A stretch of DNA of 57,394 bases, taken from assembly GCF_032144095.1 (NCBI RefSeq), contig NZ_JAVSNJ010000017.1, positions 1-57,394 of the forward strand, in the 5' to 3' direction. Numbering within the stretch: position 1 is the first letter of the stretch; the number at the start of each line of letters is the position of its first letter. The notes below the pieces were generated by a model. The model did no database searches, was not told the DNA's origin, and worked only from the letters and a program-made list of their open reading frames with translations. Shown piece by piece: positions 16,391-24,549 of the stretch. A program made the position numbers and the translations under genes. Source of the stretch: Sphaerochaeta sp032144095. GTDB lineage: Bacteria > Spirochaetota > Spirochaetia > Sphaerochaetales > Sphaerochaetaceae.

Positions 16391-17071
16391 ATGGAAGAAA
16401 TGAAAACAAACCAGGGCTTGCCACTCATTGGTGACAAGGCACCATCGTTTCACGCAGTCACCACCCAAGGTGAGATAAATTTCCCTGAGGATTATGCAGG
16501 AAAATGGGTAATCCTCTTTTCCCACCCAGCTGACTTTACCCCCGTATGTACTACGGAATTCATGACCTTTGCCTCGATGGCCGATGAATTCAAGGCTCTC
16601 AATACTGAGCTTGTCGGACTCTCCATCGACTCCCTCTATGCCCATATTGCTTGGCTGAGAAAGATTCAGGAGCTTGAATGGAATGGTATGAAGAACGTTG
16701 AGGTCAAATTCCCCCTCATTGAGGACATCAAGATGGATGTCTCCAGAAAATATGGAATGGTCCAGTCCCAGTCTTCAACCCAAGCTGTGCGTGCGGTCTT
16801 CATCATTGATACCGAAGGCATTGTCAGGACGATCCTCTTCTATCCTGCATCCACAGGTCGCAACTTCGATGAGATCAAGCGTGTTGTCCTAGCCCTGCAG
16901 AAGGCCGACAGGGACCATATCGCAACCCCTGCAAACTGGATGCCCGGTGATGATGTAATTGTACCAACAGCTGGTTCCTGCGGTACTGCCAAGGAGCGTA
17001 TGGAGAGCACCGATGAGGACCAATACTGCCTTGACTGGTTCCTTTGCTTTAAGAGAGAGAAGAAGAGCTAG
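16391..17071 (+). CDS. Peroxiredoxin (AhpC/TSA, Prx6-like)
   Basis: This 226-residue thiol peroxidase reduces hydrogen and organic peroxides. The peroxidatic cysteine is C53 in PADFTPVCTTE, and the arginine-bearing segment QAVRAVFIID and the long C-terminal domain (PANWMPGD) place it in the Prx6-like group also common in thermophiles and archaea. Extra C-terminal cysteines (GSCGTAKERM and DQYCLDWFLC) suggest a resolving cysteine and hence a 2-Cys mechanism. CAAGGAG stands nine bases before the ATG. The gene is monocistronic, with its own promoter and a strong terminator. No AhpF-type reductase is adjacent, so thioredoxin or rubredoxin is the likely donor. Confidence 0.9.
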   Translation: MEEMKTNQGLPLIGDKAPSFHAVTTQGEINFPEDYAGKWVILFSHPADFTPVCTTEFMTFASMADEFKALNTELVGLSIDSLYAHIAWLRKIQELEWNGMKNVEVKFPLIEDIKMDVSRKYGMVQSQSSTQAVRAVFIIDTEGIVRTILFYPASTGRNFDEIKRVVLALQKADRDHIATPANWMPGDDVIVPTAGSCGTAKERMESTDEDQYCLDWFLCFKREKKS

Positions 17072-17139
17072 GGTTTTGCTACCTGATTGAGAGAGCAATA
17101 GGGGAAGTTGTGACAACAGCTTGCTCGTTGCAGAAAAGA

Positions 17140-17165
17140 GGGAGCGTCGACTGACGCTCCCTTTT
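17140..17165 (+). terminator. Terminator of the peroxiredoxin gene
   Basis: A perfect 9-base stem GGGAGCGTC/GACGCTCCC (17140-17148 and 17153-17161) with a GACT loop is followed by TTTT. Confidence 0.9.
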
Positions 17166-17253
17166 CGGTTTGCTGTACAACACTAGGTTTTTGTTCATGT
17201 TTCACACTGGGGATAACGATGAAGCCCTCTTACCGTGATGCGTAAGGTGCGCC

Positions 17254-17868
17254 TCACGTATACGCAATCGCCCCATTCGGGCATGCATCCACGCACTCCC
17301 TGCAGACCAGGCATTCGTTCTTGATGATGCTATGGTGCTTCTCTTCCTTTACGATTGCAAGGGAAGGGCAGACCTTGGCACACTTGCCACAGTTGATGCA
17401 AGCCTCTTCGTCAATCTTCATGGCATGCTTTGCCTTTCGGGAAGGCAGTGAGATGATGGCCCCATAGGGGCAGAGGTAGTGGTGCCAGAGCTCTTCAGGG
17501 AAGAAGAGGGTCAGGACAAAGCCCAAGCCTACCAATACTGGCAGTACCGGTAGTTTCTTTCCGGTTCTGAAGGTGAAGACCAGGACCCCCAGGAAGAGGA
17601 GGAGCATGAAGGCCCTTGACCACTTGGAAGAGAGGGACTTGGGAACCTTGAAGCTTTTGATGTGCTGCTTTTTCTTTGCCCAGGTCACCGGCTTGAGCAA
17701 GGTGTTTATCGGGCACATCCAGCCGCAGTAGAACCTGGAGAAGAGGAGGGATGCGATGGCAGACACCACAAAGATACCCATCCAGACCTGAATTCTACCC
17801 AAGACCATCAAGGTCAGGAAGAGGGCGAGGAAGAGGAGCTGCACACCCCTTTGTACTACCTTACTCAT
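17254..17868 (-). CDS. NapH-like membrane protein with two [4Fe-4S] clusters
   Basis: This 204-residue protein has about four membrane segments. YCGWMCPINTLL and YLCPYGAIISLPS are the Cys-x-x-x-Cys-Pro motifs of the NapH/NosR/RdxA group. A C-terminal ferredoxin domain has CINCGKCAKVCP and CLVCRECVDACP, binding two [4Fe-4S] clusters. It should pass electrons across or along the membrane. Start and stop overlap by four bases (ATGA) with the upstream cupin gene, showing a two-gene operon. No terminal reductase is adjacent, so its partner is unknown. Confidence 0.82.
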   Translation of the reverse strand: MSKVVQRGVQLLFLALFLTLMVLGRIQVWMGIFVVSAIASLLFSRFYCGWMCPINTLLKPVTWAKKKQHIKSFKVPKSLSSKWSRAFMLLLFLGVLVFTFRTGKKLPVLPVLVGLGFVLTLFFPEELWHHYLCPYGAIISLPSRKAKHAMKIDEEACINCGKCAKVCPSLAIVKEEKHHSIIKNECLVCRECVDACPNGAIAYT

Positions 17869-18197
17869 ATGAGGGACTCCTTGTATTTTCGTGGGTGGGG
17901 TGCCTTGATGATGAAGAACTCGCCCAGCTCGTCATGGGTGTTGCTTATGTTCATCTTGGTATGGAAGGGCACCTTCACGATGGATCCTTTCTTGTGGTGG
18001 TTCGCCTCCTGGTCGTCGAAGATGAAGGTAATGGTACCTCCGACAATGATGAGGTAGACATTTGAGTCGCTGAAGTGGATGGGTACGGTATCGCCCTTTT
18101 CCAACGCTATGTGGTTGATCATCACCTCGTCGTCACCTACGAGCTGCTCGATGACCTTTTTCTGGGGTATGGTGAAGGGGTAGAGTTTCTCTAGCAT
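17865..18197 (-). CDS. Small cupin-domain protein
   Basis: This 110-residue single-domain cupin has the two core motifs as VPIHFSDSNVYLIIVGG and KGSIVKVPFHTKMNISN. The metal-binding histidines are only partly conserved. I placed the start at ATG 18197 (MLEKLYPF), where AAGGAGG stands at ideal distance, not at the longer frame from 18251. It is translationally coupled to the Fe-S membrane protein and faces a Crp/Fnr regulator gene. A sensor or sulfur/redox role is plausible; a catalytic one is not shown. Confidence 0.78.
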   Translation of the reverse strand: MLEKLYPFTIPQKKVIEQLVGDDEVMINHIALEKGDTVPIHFSDSNVYLIIVGGTITFIFDDQEANHHKKGSIVKVPFHTKMNISNTHDELGEFFIIKAPHPRKYKESLI

Positions 18198-18253
18198 CTT
18201 TGGCCTCCTTGGCTTACGTTTCTGTAGTATACTCACTTCGTGAGCGAACAAGC

Positions 18254-18267
18254 GTTACCTATGTAAC
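18254..18267. promoter_or_regulatory. Candidate Crp/Fnr-family operator
   Basis: GTTAC-CTAT-GTAAC is a perfect 5-4-5 inverted repeat, the geometry of Fnr-family sites. It lies between the divergent cupin/Fe-S operon and the Crp/Fnr regulator gene, 18 bases before the regulator start. Confidence 0.45.
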
Positions 18268-18284
18268 ACATTGGGGGATAGCTG

Positions 18285-18932
18285 GTGAGAGTGCAATATC
18301 AGGATCTTGCAGAATTGAGCCTTTTTTCCTGTTTCAGCAAGGAAGAGCTCCAAATCATATGTGAAAGTTATCCTTGTAGCCTCAGGACCTATGCAAAGGA
18401 CCAGATGATCTACCTCCCTGGCGAGAGCTGCAACACCTTGGATGTCCTGCTTTCGGGCAGTGTCTCCATCCAGAGCCTCGATGAGGAGGGTAAGGTCTTC
18501 AAGGTGCAGGTTATGGAAGAGGGGGACACCTATGGTGCGACCCTTCTCTTCGGCAAGCGCAACGAGTTTCCCATGACTGTGGTCGCTGATGGACCTTCCC
18601 AGGTGCTGCACCTGAGCAAGGCCCTGGTGTTGCAGCTATGCAAGGCCAGCAGCCAGTTCACCTCGAACCTTCTGGGTGTCATCTCGGACAAGGCCCATGC
18701 CCTCTCCACCACCCTTACCAACCTCTCCTCACGCTCCTTGAGGGAGAACCTCCTCTCCTACCTCAAGGGTGAGGCCTTGAGGCAGAAGGGGCCTACCATC
18801 ATTCTAGGGATTACCAAGAAGGAGCTGGCCCATCGCCTTGGGGTGCAGAGGACCTCGCTTAGCAGGGTATTGGCAACTCTGAGGGAGGAGGGGGCCATAA
18901 CCTTCGACAGGAACCGCATCACCCTGTTGTAG
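18285..18932 (+). CDS. Crp/Fnr-family transcriptional regulator
   Basis: This 215-residue regulator has a cyclic-nucleotide-binding fold (about residues 10-125; YLPGESCNTLDVLLSGSVSI) and a C-terminal winged HTH with TKKELAHRLGVQRTSLSRVLATLREEGAI. The N-terminus lacks the four-cysteine Fnr cluster pattern, although several cysteines are scattered (C16, C26, C31, C49). The effector is thus unclear; the branch resembles redox/nitric-oxide sensors of strict anaerobes. The start is GTG 18285 with GGGGGA upstream. It is divergent from the Fe-S/cupin operon, which is its likely target. Confidence 0.85.
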   Translation: MRVQYQDLAELSLFSCFSKEELQIICESYPCSLRTYAKDQMIYLPGESCNTLDVLLSGSVSIQSLDEEGKVFKVQVMEEGDTYGATLLFGKRNEFPMTVVADGPSQVLHLSKALVLQLCKASSQFTSNLLGVISDKAHALSTTLTNLSSRSLRENLLSYLKGEALRQKGPTIILGITKKELAHRLGVQRTSLSRVLATLREEGAITFDRNRITLL

Positions 18933-19002
18933 GGGAGAGAAACCTTGTCGATTCTGACTTTTTTTAGTATATGGAGTGTATGCAAACAAAGGAGAAATGA
19001 CG

Positions 19003-20226
19003 ATGAATCTACGAAAACGTTTGTTCACAGTTTGTTCTTTGCTTTGTGTGAGTGCTGCCTTATTGGTAGCTGCCCCCAATGCAGAGAGACTCTTTAGGGA
19101 TGTCGAGGCCATGGACCTCCAGGGCCAAAGCCTGGAAGCCATTAGGTCTGCCTACGACAAGCTTGATGATGGAATTGCAAGGGATGCCCTACAGGCCCGT
19201 AAGGATATGTTTGAGGCCAAAGGGAAAGGTGACCTCGCTTCCTATAGGGAGGCGTATTCCAGGCTCGAGAAACTGGGTACCTTCCGGATGAAGGGGGAGC
19301 AGAGCAACCTCCTGCTCGGCCGCATCTTGGCCGAAGCCGAACCCAAGAGGGGCGAGTACGCCTCCTGGCTCTACCAGAAAAGCAACTTCTACAACCCCGT
19401 CCTTACCCTCGATTTCACCTCAGAGGGCGCTACCTACCGCTATAGCTACCGTCAGCAGATCCAGAAGGCCCCCCTTTCGGAGGTCATCCTTCCCGATTAT
19501 ACCCAGCTACGGACAAACAGCTCCCAGGTGGGTTTGCTGAAAGGGTGGGGACTCGCCAAGGACGAACTCACCTATAGGGGAGGCGAGACGATCAAGATGC
19601 CCTATACAGACCAGAGCCTCTATGCCATCTGGGAGCCTGGGGTACGTTTTGTGCAGGAAGGTGGCGATACCCTCTATGAGGGCGTAGAGCAGGGTCAGGA
19701 GGTAGCAGTTCCTACCCCCTCCACACCCGATGGTTCAGCTGTCTTTGTCGGCTGGTACGACAGGGGGACCAACACCCTGCTCAAAGAGGAGAAAACCTAT
19801 ACGGTAGTAGGGAAGGGAGCCCTGTTCGAACCTCTTTGGAAGAGCATCAATATTGCTGAGGTTGCACCACTCTTCTATCCTGCGGGTGCACTGTCAAAGC
19901 ATACCCAGCTTGGGGTGGGCTTCCTGCTGGAAAATAGGGGTAGTGTGGATTTGACGGGTCTTGAGGCTAGGCTTACCAGTGAAAGTCCGTTTGTGACGAT
20001 GCTAGTGGACCGGCTGTCCCTTGGTTCGGTCGCTGCCAACAGGTTTGCAACCAACAACAGCCGCTTCTCCACAACCCGGGCAATGCAAATTCAAGGTGGC
20101 TACAATACCTTCAGGTTCGTCATCGCCGATGCGGCCCCAAGCGGGGCTGAGATTCCCTTTGTCCTTACGGTTACCGACAAACAAGGCGACGCTTGGTCAA
20201 AGAGGGTGACCTTCAAGGTGGAGTAA
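19003..20226 (+). CDS. Secreted protein with InlB-B-like repeat, function unknown
   Basis: The protein of about 407 residues starts with a signal peptide ending near LLVAAP. An N-terminal helical part and a middle domain follow. The middle domain contains GWGLAKDELTYRGGETIKMPYTD and a second related stretch ending VFVGWYDRGTNTLL; these resemble the Listeria-Bacteroides (InlB-B) beta-grasp repeat found in surface proteins. The C-terminal third looks like an immunoglobulin-like beta domain. I chose ATG 19003 because AAAGGAG stands eight bases upstream; ATG 18997 is too close. It is not an obvious lipoprotein. A cell-envelope or adhesion role is a guess. Confidence 0.7.
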   Translation: MNLRKRLFTVCSLLCVSAALLVAAPNAERLFRDVEAMDLQGQSLEAIRSAYDKLDDGIARDALQARKDMFEAKGKGDLASYREAYSRLEKLGTFRMKGEQSNLLLGRILAEAEPKRGEYASWLYQKSNFYNPVLTLDFTSEGATYRYSYRQQIQKAPLSEVILPDYTQLRTNSSQVGLLKGWGLAKDELTYRGGETIKMPYTDQSLYAIWEPGVRFVQEGGDTLYEGVEQGQEVAVPTPSTPDGSAVFVGWYDRGTNTLLKEEKTYTVVGKGALFEPLWKSINIAEVAPLFYPAGALSKHTQLGVGFLLENRGSVDLTGLEARLTSESPFVTMLVDRLSLGSVAANRFATNNSRFSTTRAMQIQGGYNTFRFVIADAAPSGAEIPFVLTVTDKQGDAWSKRVTFKVE

Positions 20227-20265
20227 AGGAAGTTTTGCAAACCTAGTTAGAGCATAGTTGCACGA

Positions 20266-20295
20266 AGAAGGACATCCCAAAAAAGGTGTCCTTCT
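20266..20295. terminator. Bidirectional terminator between convergent genes
   Basis: AGAAGGACA (20266-20274) pairs perfectly with TGTCCTTCT (20287-20295). The loop is A-rich, so both strands carry a hairpin, but T-tracts are weak. Confidence 0.65.
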
Positions 20296-20298
20296 CTC

Positions 20299-21075
20299 TC
20301 AATACTGCTCTGCGATGTATACCCCGGCCATTGAGGGGTCGGTACTCATTCCCATGGGAACCATTTCCGCAGGGCCTGCAAGCAGGGTTGAGAAGGGTGA
20401 GTTGGGAAGGACCCGTATGCGTCCAATCTCTCTTTGCTGCAGGAGGGAGAGCAAACTCTTTGCTGACTCCCTGCTTGTAGCCATTGCCTCCACTGCTATT
20501 CCCTCGTTGATGAAGGCGTAGGCATCTGGGAGAGCGATCAGATCGTATCCGCTGATGAGGGATAACCACCCTTCTCTATCACGCATGAGAGCTCCATCCT
20601 CTCCTGTTGCCTCTCGGTAGATCTTGTCGAGCTGGGAGGGGGTAGGGGTGCTGGATGGGATTTTGCTTTCTTGTTTGTCAGGGGAAAGTGCATACTCCTC
20701 CATGCTGGAGGTGGTCAGGTAGCCATGGGCTTCATAGAAGGGCCTGACAGCGGGAAAGAGTGTTACCGGCCCTTCTGTCGTGGCTTTGGTATAGGCCAGC
20801 AGCTCGCCCATGATTCCCTGTTTGCGGTGGGAGGCGTAGGTGGCGGCTCCGACTATGAAGGAGCAGTGTTTTTCTTCGCCCTTCTGCCTGTAGGTTGAGG
20901 GTAGTGCGTGCAGGGCACTTACGATCATCCCGCCCTTACGGGCGAGGACGATATGTTCAGGATGAAAGCGCTTTGAGAAGAAGTGTTCGAGAAACTGTGG
21001 TTCCTCATCGAACACTACGGACCAGAGTGTTTTCAGCTCTGCAAAATCCCTCTCTGACGCCCTCTCTATCTTCAT
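20299..21075 (-). CDS. GNAT-family N-acetyltransferase
   Basis: This 258-residue protein has a GNAT fold in its first half: HIVLARKGGMIVSALHALPS (beta strands), the acetyl-CoA loop region YASHRKQGIMGELLAY, and FYEAHGYLTTSSMEEY. The second half is a less conserved domain, as in two-domain Eis/GNAT proteins. The acceptor is unknown. It overlaps the upstream DUF2156 gene by four bases, so the two acyl-transfer-type proteins are made together. Confidence 0.82.
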   Translation of the reverse strand: MKIERASERDFAELKTLWSVVFDEEPQFLEHFFSKRFHPEHIVLARKGGMIVSALHALPSTYRQKGEEKHCSFIVGAATYASHRKQGIMGELLAYTKATTEGPVTLFPAVRPFYEAHGYLTTSSMEEYALSPDKQESKIPSSTPTPSQLDKIYREATGEDGALMRDREGWLSLISGYDLIALPDAYAFINEGIAVEAMATSRESAKSLLSLLQQREIGRIRVLPNSPFSTLLAGPAEMVPMGMSTDPSMAGVYIAEQY

Positions 21076-21938
21076 GGCTTTCTCACAATGCGGTACTTCT
21101 CGACCATGATGTCCGGTCTGTAGGAGAGCTTTGCCTTTCTCAGGCCTTCCACCCCTGCATCTTCCTGACGGTTGATGTAGTGGACATCGGAGAGGTACAT
21201 CGAGCAGAAGAGCTGGTTGATGACCGAGTAGATGCCGATATAGGAGGTGTCACCCTTTTCGAAGTGGACGATGGCAAGGTTGTTGTCGATGATCTCCCCG
21301 ACGGTAAAGGCTGTCAGGTGGTGGTCGACACAGATGAGGATACCAACCAACCCGAGGTGATCCCAGTTGTCGAAGGTCCTTCTCAGGGCTCCTAGTTCGG
21401 TCTTGATGTCTTCGTTCCCTTCATCATGGTTCTCAAGCCAGGTGGTGGATGCCATGCGGTAGCACTCTTCCCGTTCTTGTTCCGTCCGTAGTGGGCGTAC
21501 CGAATAGGTGTACTTCCGTTCGAACTGGGAGATGTGGTTGCGTTTGCTCTGCAATTTCCTTCCACTGAGTTTGATAAGCTTATCGCTTTCGTATACGTAG
21601 TCATCAAGATTACGGATGTGTTCGATGGTGTAGCCAAGCTTTTCCATCTCCAGGGCCTGCTCGGTAGGGACACACTCAAGCTGGAAGCGCTGTCCGCTCT
21701 GTTTGCAATGCTCTTCGAGGTCTTGCATTGCCTTTTGCATGTTGTCTGTAACGGGCATCAGGAATACATCGTCGACTGCGAGGTGCATGTATAGGGCTGT
21801 ATCGGTCTTGCAGATGGTAAGGCCAATGGCGTCGCCCCAGATTACGCTGTAGGAGTAGTAATATTCATACGCTAGGTATTTGCTCTCGGTAAGAAACAGG
21901 TCTCTGTCCTTTTCGGACGGTATATGGAATTCTAACAT
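21072..21938 (-). CDS. DUF2156 / phosphatidylglycerol lysyltransferase-type protein
   Basis: This 288-residue protein consists of the double GNAT fold of DUF2156. Family landmarks are YESDKLIKLSGRKLQSKRNHISQFE, IVHFEKGDTSYIGIYSVINQLF and a C-terminal NRQEDAGVEGLRKAKLSYRPD. Related domains of MprF move aminoacyl groups from tRNA to lipid; stand-alone cytosolic versions have no proven substrate. GAGGT precedes the ATG. It is the first gene of a two-gene operon with the GNAT gene. Confidence 0.85.
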   Translation of the reverse strand: MLEFHIPSEKDRDLFLTESKYLAYEYYYSYSVIWGDAIGLTICKTDTALYMHLAVDDVFLMPVTDNMQKAMQDLEEHCKQSGQRFQLECVPTEQALEMEKLGYTIEHIRNLDDYVYESDKLIKLSGRKLQSKRNHISQFERKYTYSVRPLRTEQEREECYRMASTTWLENHDEGNEDIKTELGALRRTFDNWDHLGLVGILICVDHHLTAFTVGEIIDNNLAIVHFEKGDTSYIGIYSVINQLFCSMYLSDVHYINRQEDAGVEGLRKAKLSYRPDIMVEKYRIVRKP

Positions 21939-22284
21939 GGTACCTCAATAATATATGTGTATGTATTCATACGTTTTTTTTACTCATTCGTCAAGCTTGG
22001 GCTGTACAGGGAAGGTAGTGATAAGAGAGCAAGTCGACAATAGCTAGAAGTGTCATGTCGTAAATTCAGTCCTTTTTTTTGAAATTGAGAGGGTATTAGC
22101 CAAATAGGCTGTTGCAATCATGGGTATTTTTTATGAAGGAAATGCTCCCACGCTCTGGATTCTTCTCGTATTTTTTCGGTTAGGAAATAGGTATATAGTT
22201 GTATAATTCTATGTAATTCCAATCCTAACATGTATTTGTATGGTAAGGTTGACAGAACTTTACCCTAGCCTGTATTCTGGTAGT
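21939..22284. other. 346-base divergent intergenic region
   Basis: No coding frame is convincing. A perfect 5-4-5 inverted repeat GTATG-TATT-CATAC (21959-21972) lies next to a run of T, just upstream of the DUF2156 gene, and may be an operator. On the right are a possible promoter TTAGGA-16-TATAAT (22180-22207) and the leaderless promoter described next. Confidence 0.5.
22249..22278 (+). promoter_or_regulatory. Promoter for a leaderless KamA-family mRNA
   Basis: TTGACA (22249-22254), an 18-base spacer and TATTCT (22273-22278). The seventh base after the -10 box is the A of ATG 22285, and no Shine-Dalgarno sequence precedes that ATG. An upstream TATAAT at 22202 is an alternative. Confidence 0.6.
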
Positions 22285-24414
22285 ATGAATACACAGACAA
22301 AACTTGCCTCTGATCTTGCCACCAAGGTCCAGAGCGGCAACCTCGCGATACTCCCTCTTTTTTTGGATGCAAGCCTCGATGATGGTTCTTTGGTAGAAGC
22401 TTTGCGCTCCCACTACGCTGAGTATATGCAGAGCCATTACCCCAAGGCATGGGCCTACTATACTGGTGAACAGCAGAGTGAACAGGACTACTATAAGCTA
22501 TCGGCAAGATCGATGGCGTACCTGAGGATCATGGACTACCTTGACCATGAGGGTGAGCGTTTCCCTGATGGGAACCTCCATGGGGAGGATGTTGTATCGC
22601 GGCCGATTGGCTTGATGCGAAAGATCCTCAAAGGTGAACATGGTGACTACCATCCTGATTTCCTTGAGGATATGGTCCACCTGTTTTCCCAGCTCAGTGA
22701 GGTCGATGAATTCAACATACCCACCAGGGGTCAGGTACAGGGCTGGATGGAACGCCACGAAAGCGGCCTGGACCCAGAGGTCATCGCCTGGAGGGCTCAA
22801 AACAAGGACCGTATCATAGGCTTGCTTGGTGAAAAGCTGAAAAGCAAGAAGAATCGGGGTTCCCACTACCAGTTGAAAGAGGGGATGGGTGAGTCCGATA
22901 TTCGCAAGCAGATACTCACCTGGTGGAGGGAGGACCGCTTCCATCTGCATTTTGCCATCAGGAGTGCTGAGGAATTGAACCGCTACCTCGACTACTCCAT
23001 GAGCGAGGATGAGAAACGGGTTATGGCGGAGGCTGAGGAGAAGGGCATTCCCATCTTCGCTACCCCATATTTCCTCTCCCTTATCGATACCCGTAGGAGA
23101 GAAGAACAGCAAAGGCCTGGCAGCGACCTGGCTTTACGTTCCTACCTCTTCTATAGCCAGGATCTGGTCGATGAGTTCGGCTCCATCGTTGCCTGGGAGA
23201 AGGAGGATATCGCCGAGCCTGGAAAGCCCAATGTGGCAGGCTGGGTCCTTCCTTCACACAATGTCCATCGCCGCTATCCCGAGGTTGCCATCTTCATACC
23301 CGACACGATGGGACGTGCCTGTGGTGGACTCTGCTCCTACTGCCAGCGGATGTATGATTTCCAGGGTGGTCGGTTCAACTTCGAGCTAGAGAAGCTGAGG
23401 CCAAGGCAGAGCTGGCAGGAGAAGCTGGAGCTCAACATGGAGTATTTCCGTAATGATCCCTACCTCTCTGACATCCTCATAACCGGAGGAGACGCCTTCA
23501 TGAGTTCAGTCAAATCCTTGAAACAGATTCTCGATGGTGTCCTCACGATGGCCCAGAACAAGGTGAAGGACAATGAAAGTAGGCCAGAAGGGGAGAAATA
23601 TGCAACCATGAGGCGTGTAAGGCTTGGGACCAAGATCCCTGTCTATTTGCCTCAGCGTGTCACCAAGGAGTTGGCTGGGGTCCTGAAGGAGTTCAGGGAG
23701 AAGGCAGCCTTGGTTGGCCTGAAGCAGTGTGTGGTGCAGACCCACATCTCTTCAGCTATGGAGATTACCCCTGACACGAAGAAGGCCATCTCCCGGTTGC
23801 TTGAAGCGGGGTGGGCTGTCACCAACCAGGAGGTCTTCACTGTTGCGGCCTCCCGTAGGGGTCACTCTGCAAAGTTGAGGAAGACGCTCAATGAAATCGG
23901 GGTATTGCCGTACTATACCTTCTCGGTCAAGGGCTTCAAGGAGAATCGGGAGCTCTTTGCCACTAACTCCCGATCTACCCAGGAGCAGATAGAGGAGAGT
24001 TCCATCGGGTTGGTTGCCCAGCGGTATCATGCAGCCCTGCGGCCCTTCATGAGTGATGCCCCCCACATGGTGGAGAGCATCGACTCGATCAGGAAATCCG
24101 ATGAGATTCCCTTTTTGGCAACAGACCGCAATACCCTCAACCTGCCGGGTGTGGGCAAGAGCAACACCTACCGTACCATCGGTATCACCGATGACGGGAG
24201 GAGAATCCTGCAGTTTGAGTTTGACCATACCCGACCCCATAGCCAGGTCATTGAGGAGATGGGTGTGGTCATCGTCATCGAATCGAAGTCCATAGCCCAC
24301 TATCTGAGACAGATGGAGGCGATGGGGGAGGACATATCCGAGTATGAGACCATCTGGGGCTATTCAGCAGGCAGCCTGGCTCCAAGGAGTACGGTATTTG
24401 AGGGGTTGGCTTGA
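22285..24414 (+). CDS. KamA-family radical SAM enzyme (aminomutase-like), long form
   Basis: This 709-residue protein carries the radical SAM motif C-GGL-C-SY-C (residues 346, 350, 353) embedded in the KamA context MGRACGGLCSYCQRMY. DILITGGDAF, RLGTKIPVYLPQRV and NQEVFTVAAS follow, as in lysine and glutamate 2,3-aminomutases. The catalytic core begins near residue 250; the first 250 or so residues are an added helical domain, which makes the protein much longer than KamA of about 420 residues. The substrate may be lysine, glutamate or another amino acid. A 5'-deoxyadenosyl-radical mechanism and PLP dependence follow from family; I cannot confirm the PLP lysine. The ATG at 22285 is set by the promoter spacing. 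Confidence 0.82.
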   Translation: MNTQTKLASDLATKVQSGNLAILPLFLDASLDDGSLVEALRSHYAEYMQSHYPKAWAYYTGEQQSEQDYYKLSARSMAYLRIMDYLDHEGERFPDGNLHGEDVVSRPIGLMRKILKGEHGDYHPDFLEDMVHLFSQLSEVDEFNIPTRGQVQGWMERHESGLDPEVIAWRAQNKDRIIGLLGEKLKSKKNRGSHYQLKEGMGESDIRKQILTWWREDRFHLHFAIRSAEELNRYLDYSMSEDEKRVMAEAEEKGIPIFATPYFLSLIDTRRREEQQRPGSDLALRSYLFYSQDLVDEFGSIVAWEKEDIAEPGKPNVAGWVLPSHNVHRRYPEVAIFIPDTMGRACGGLCSYCQRMYDFQGGRFNFELEKLRPRQSWQEKLELNMEYFRNDPYLSDILITGGDAFMSSVKSLKQILDGVLTMAQNKVKDNESRPEGEKYATMRRVRLGTKIPVYLPQRVTKELAGVLKEFREKAALVGLKQCVVQTHISSAMEITPDTKKAISRLLEAGWAVTNQEVFTVAASRRGHSAKLRKTLNEIGVLPYYTFSVKGFKENRELFATNSRSTQEQIEESSIGLVAQRYHAALRPFMSDAPHMVESIDSIRKSDEIPFLATDRNTLNLPGVGKSNTYRTIGITDDGRRILQFEFDHTRPHSQVIEEMGVVIVIESKSIAHYLRQMEAMGEDISEYETIWGYSAGSLAPRSTVFEGLA

Positions 24415-24505
24415 CCTATATACCCCAATCAGCCAGTGGTGGGTTCCTTGCCGAGTAGGCAGGATTCCTGTAGGCTGTCTACATTATTATAAGGTAAGTA
24501 TGGAG

Positions 24506-24532
24506 GGTTGCCCACTTGGACAACCTTTCTTT
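24506..24532 (+). promoter_or_regulatory. Hairpin with T-rich tail in the leader of the 2-hydroxyacid dehydrogenase gene
   Basis: GGTTGCCC (24506-24513) pairs with GGACAACC (24518-24525) with one mismatch, followed by TTTCTTT. It ends the KamA transcript or attenuates the next gene, whose ribosome-binding site follows directly. Confidence 0.5.
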
Positions 24533-24549
24533 GTAAGAGGAGAACTACC

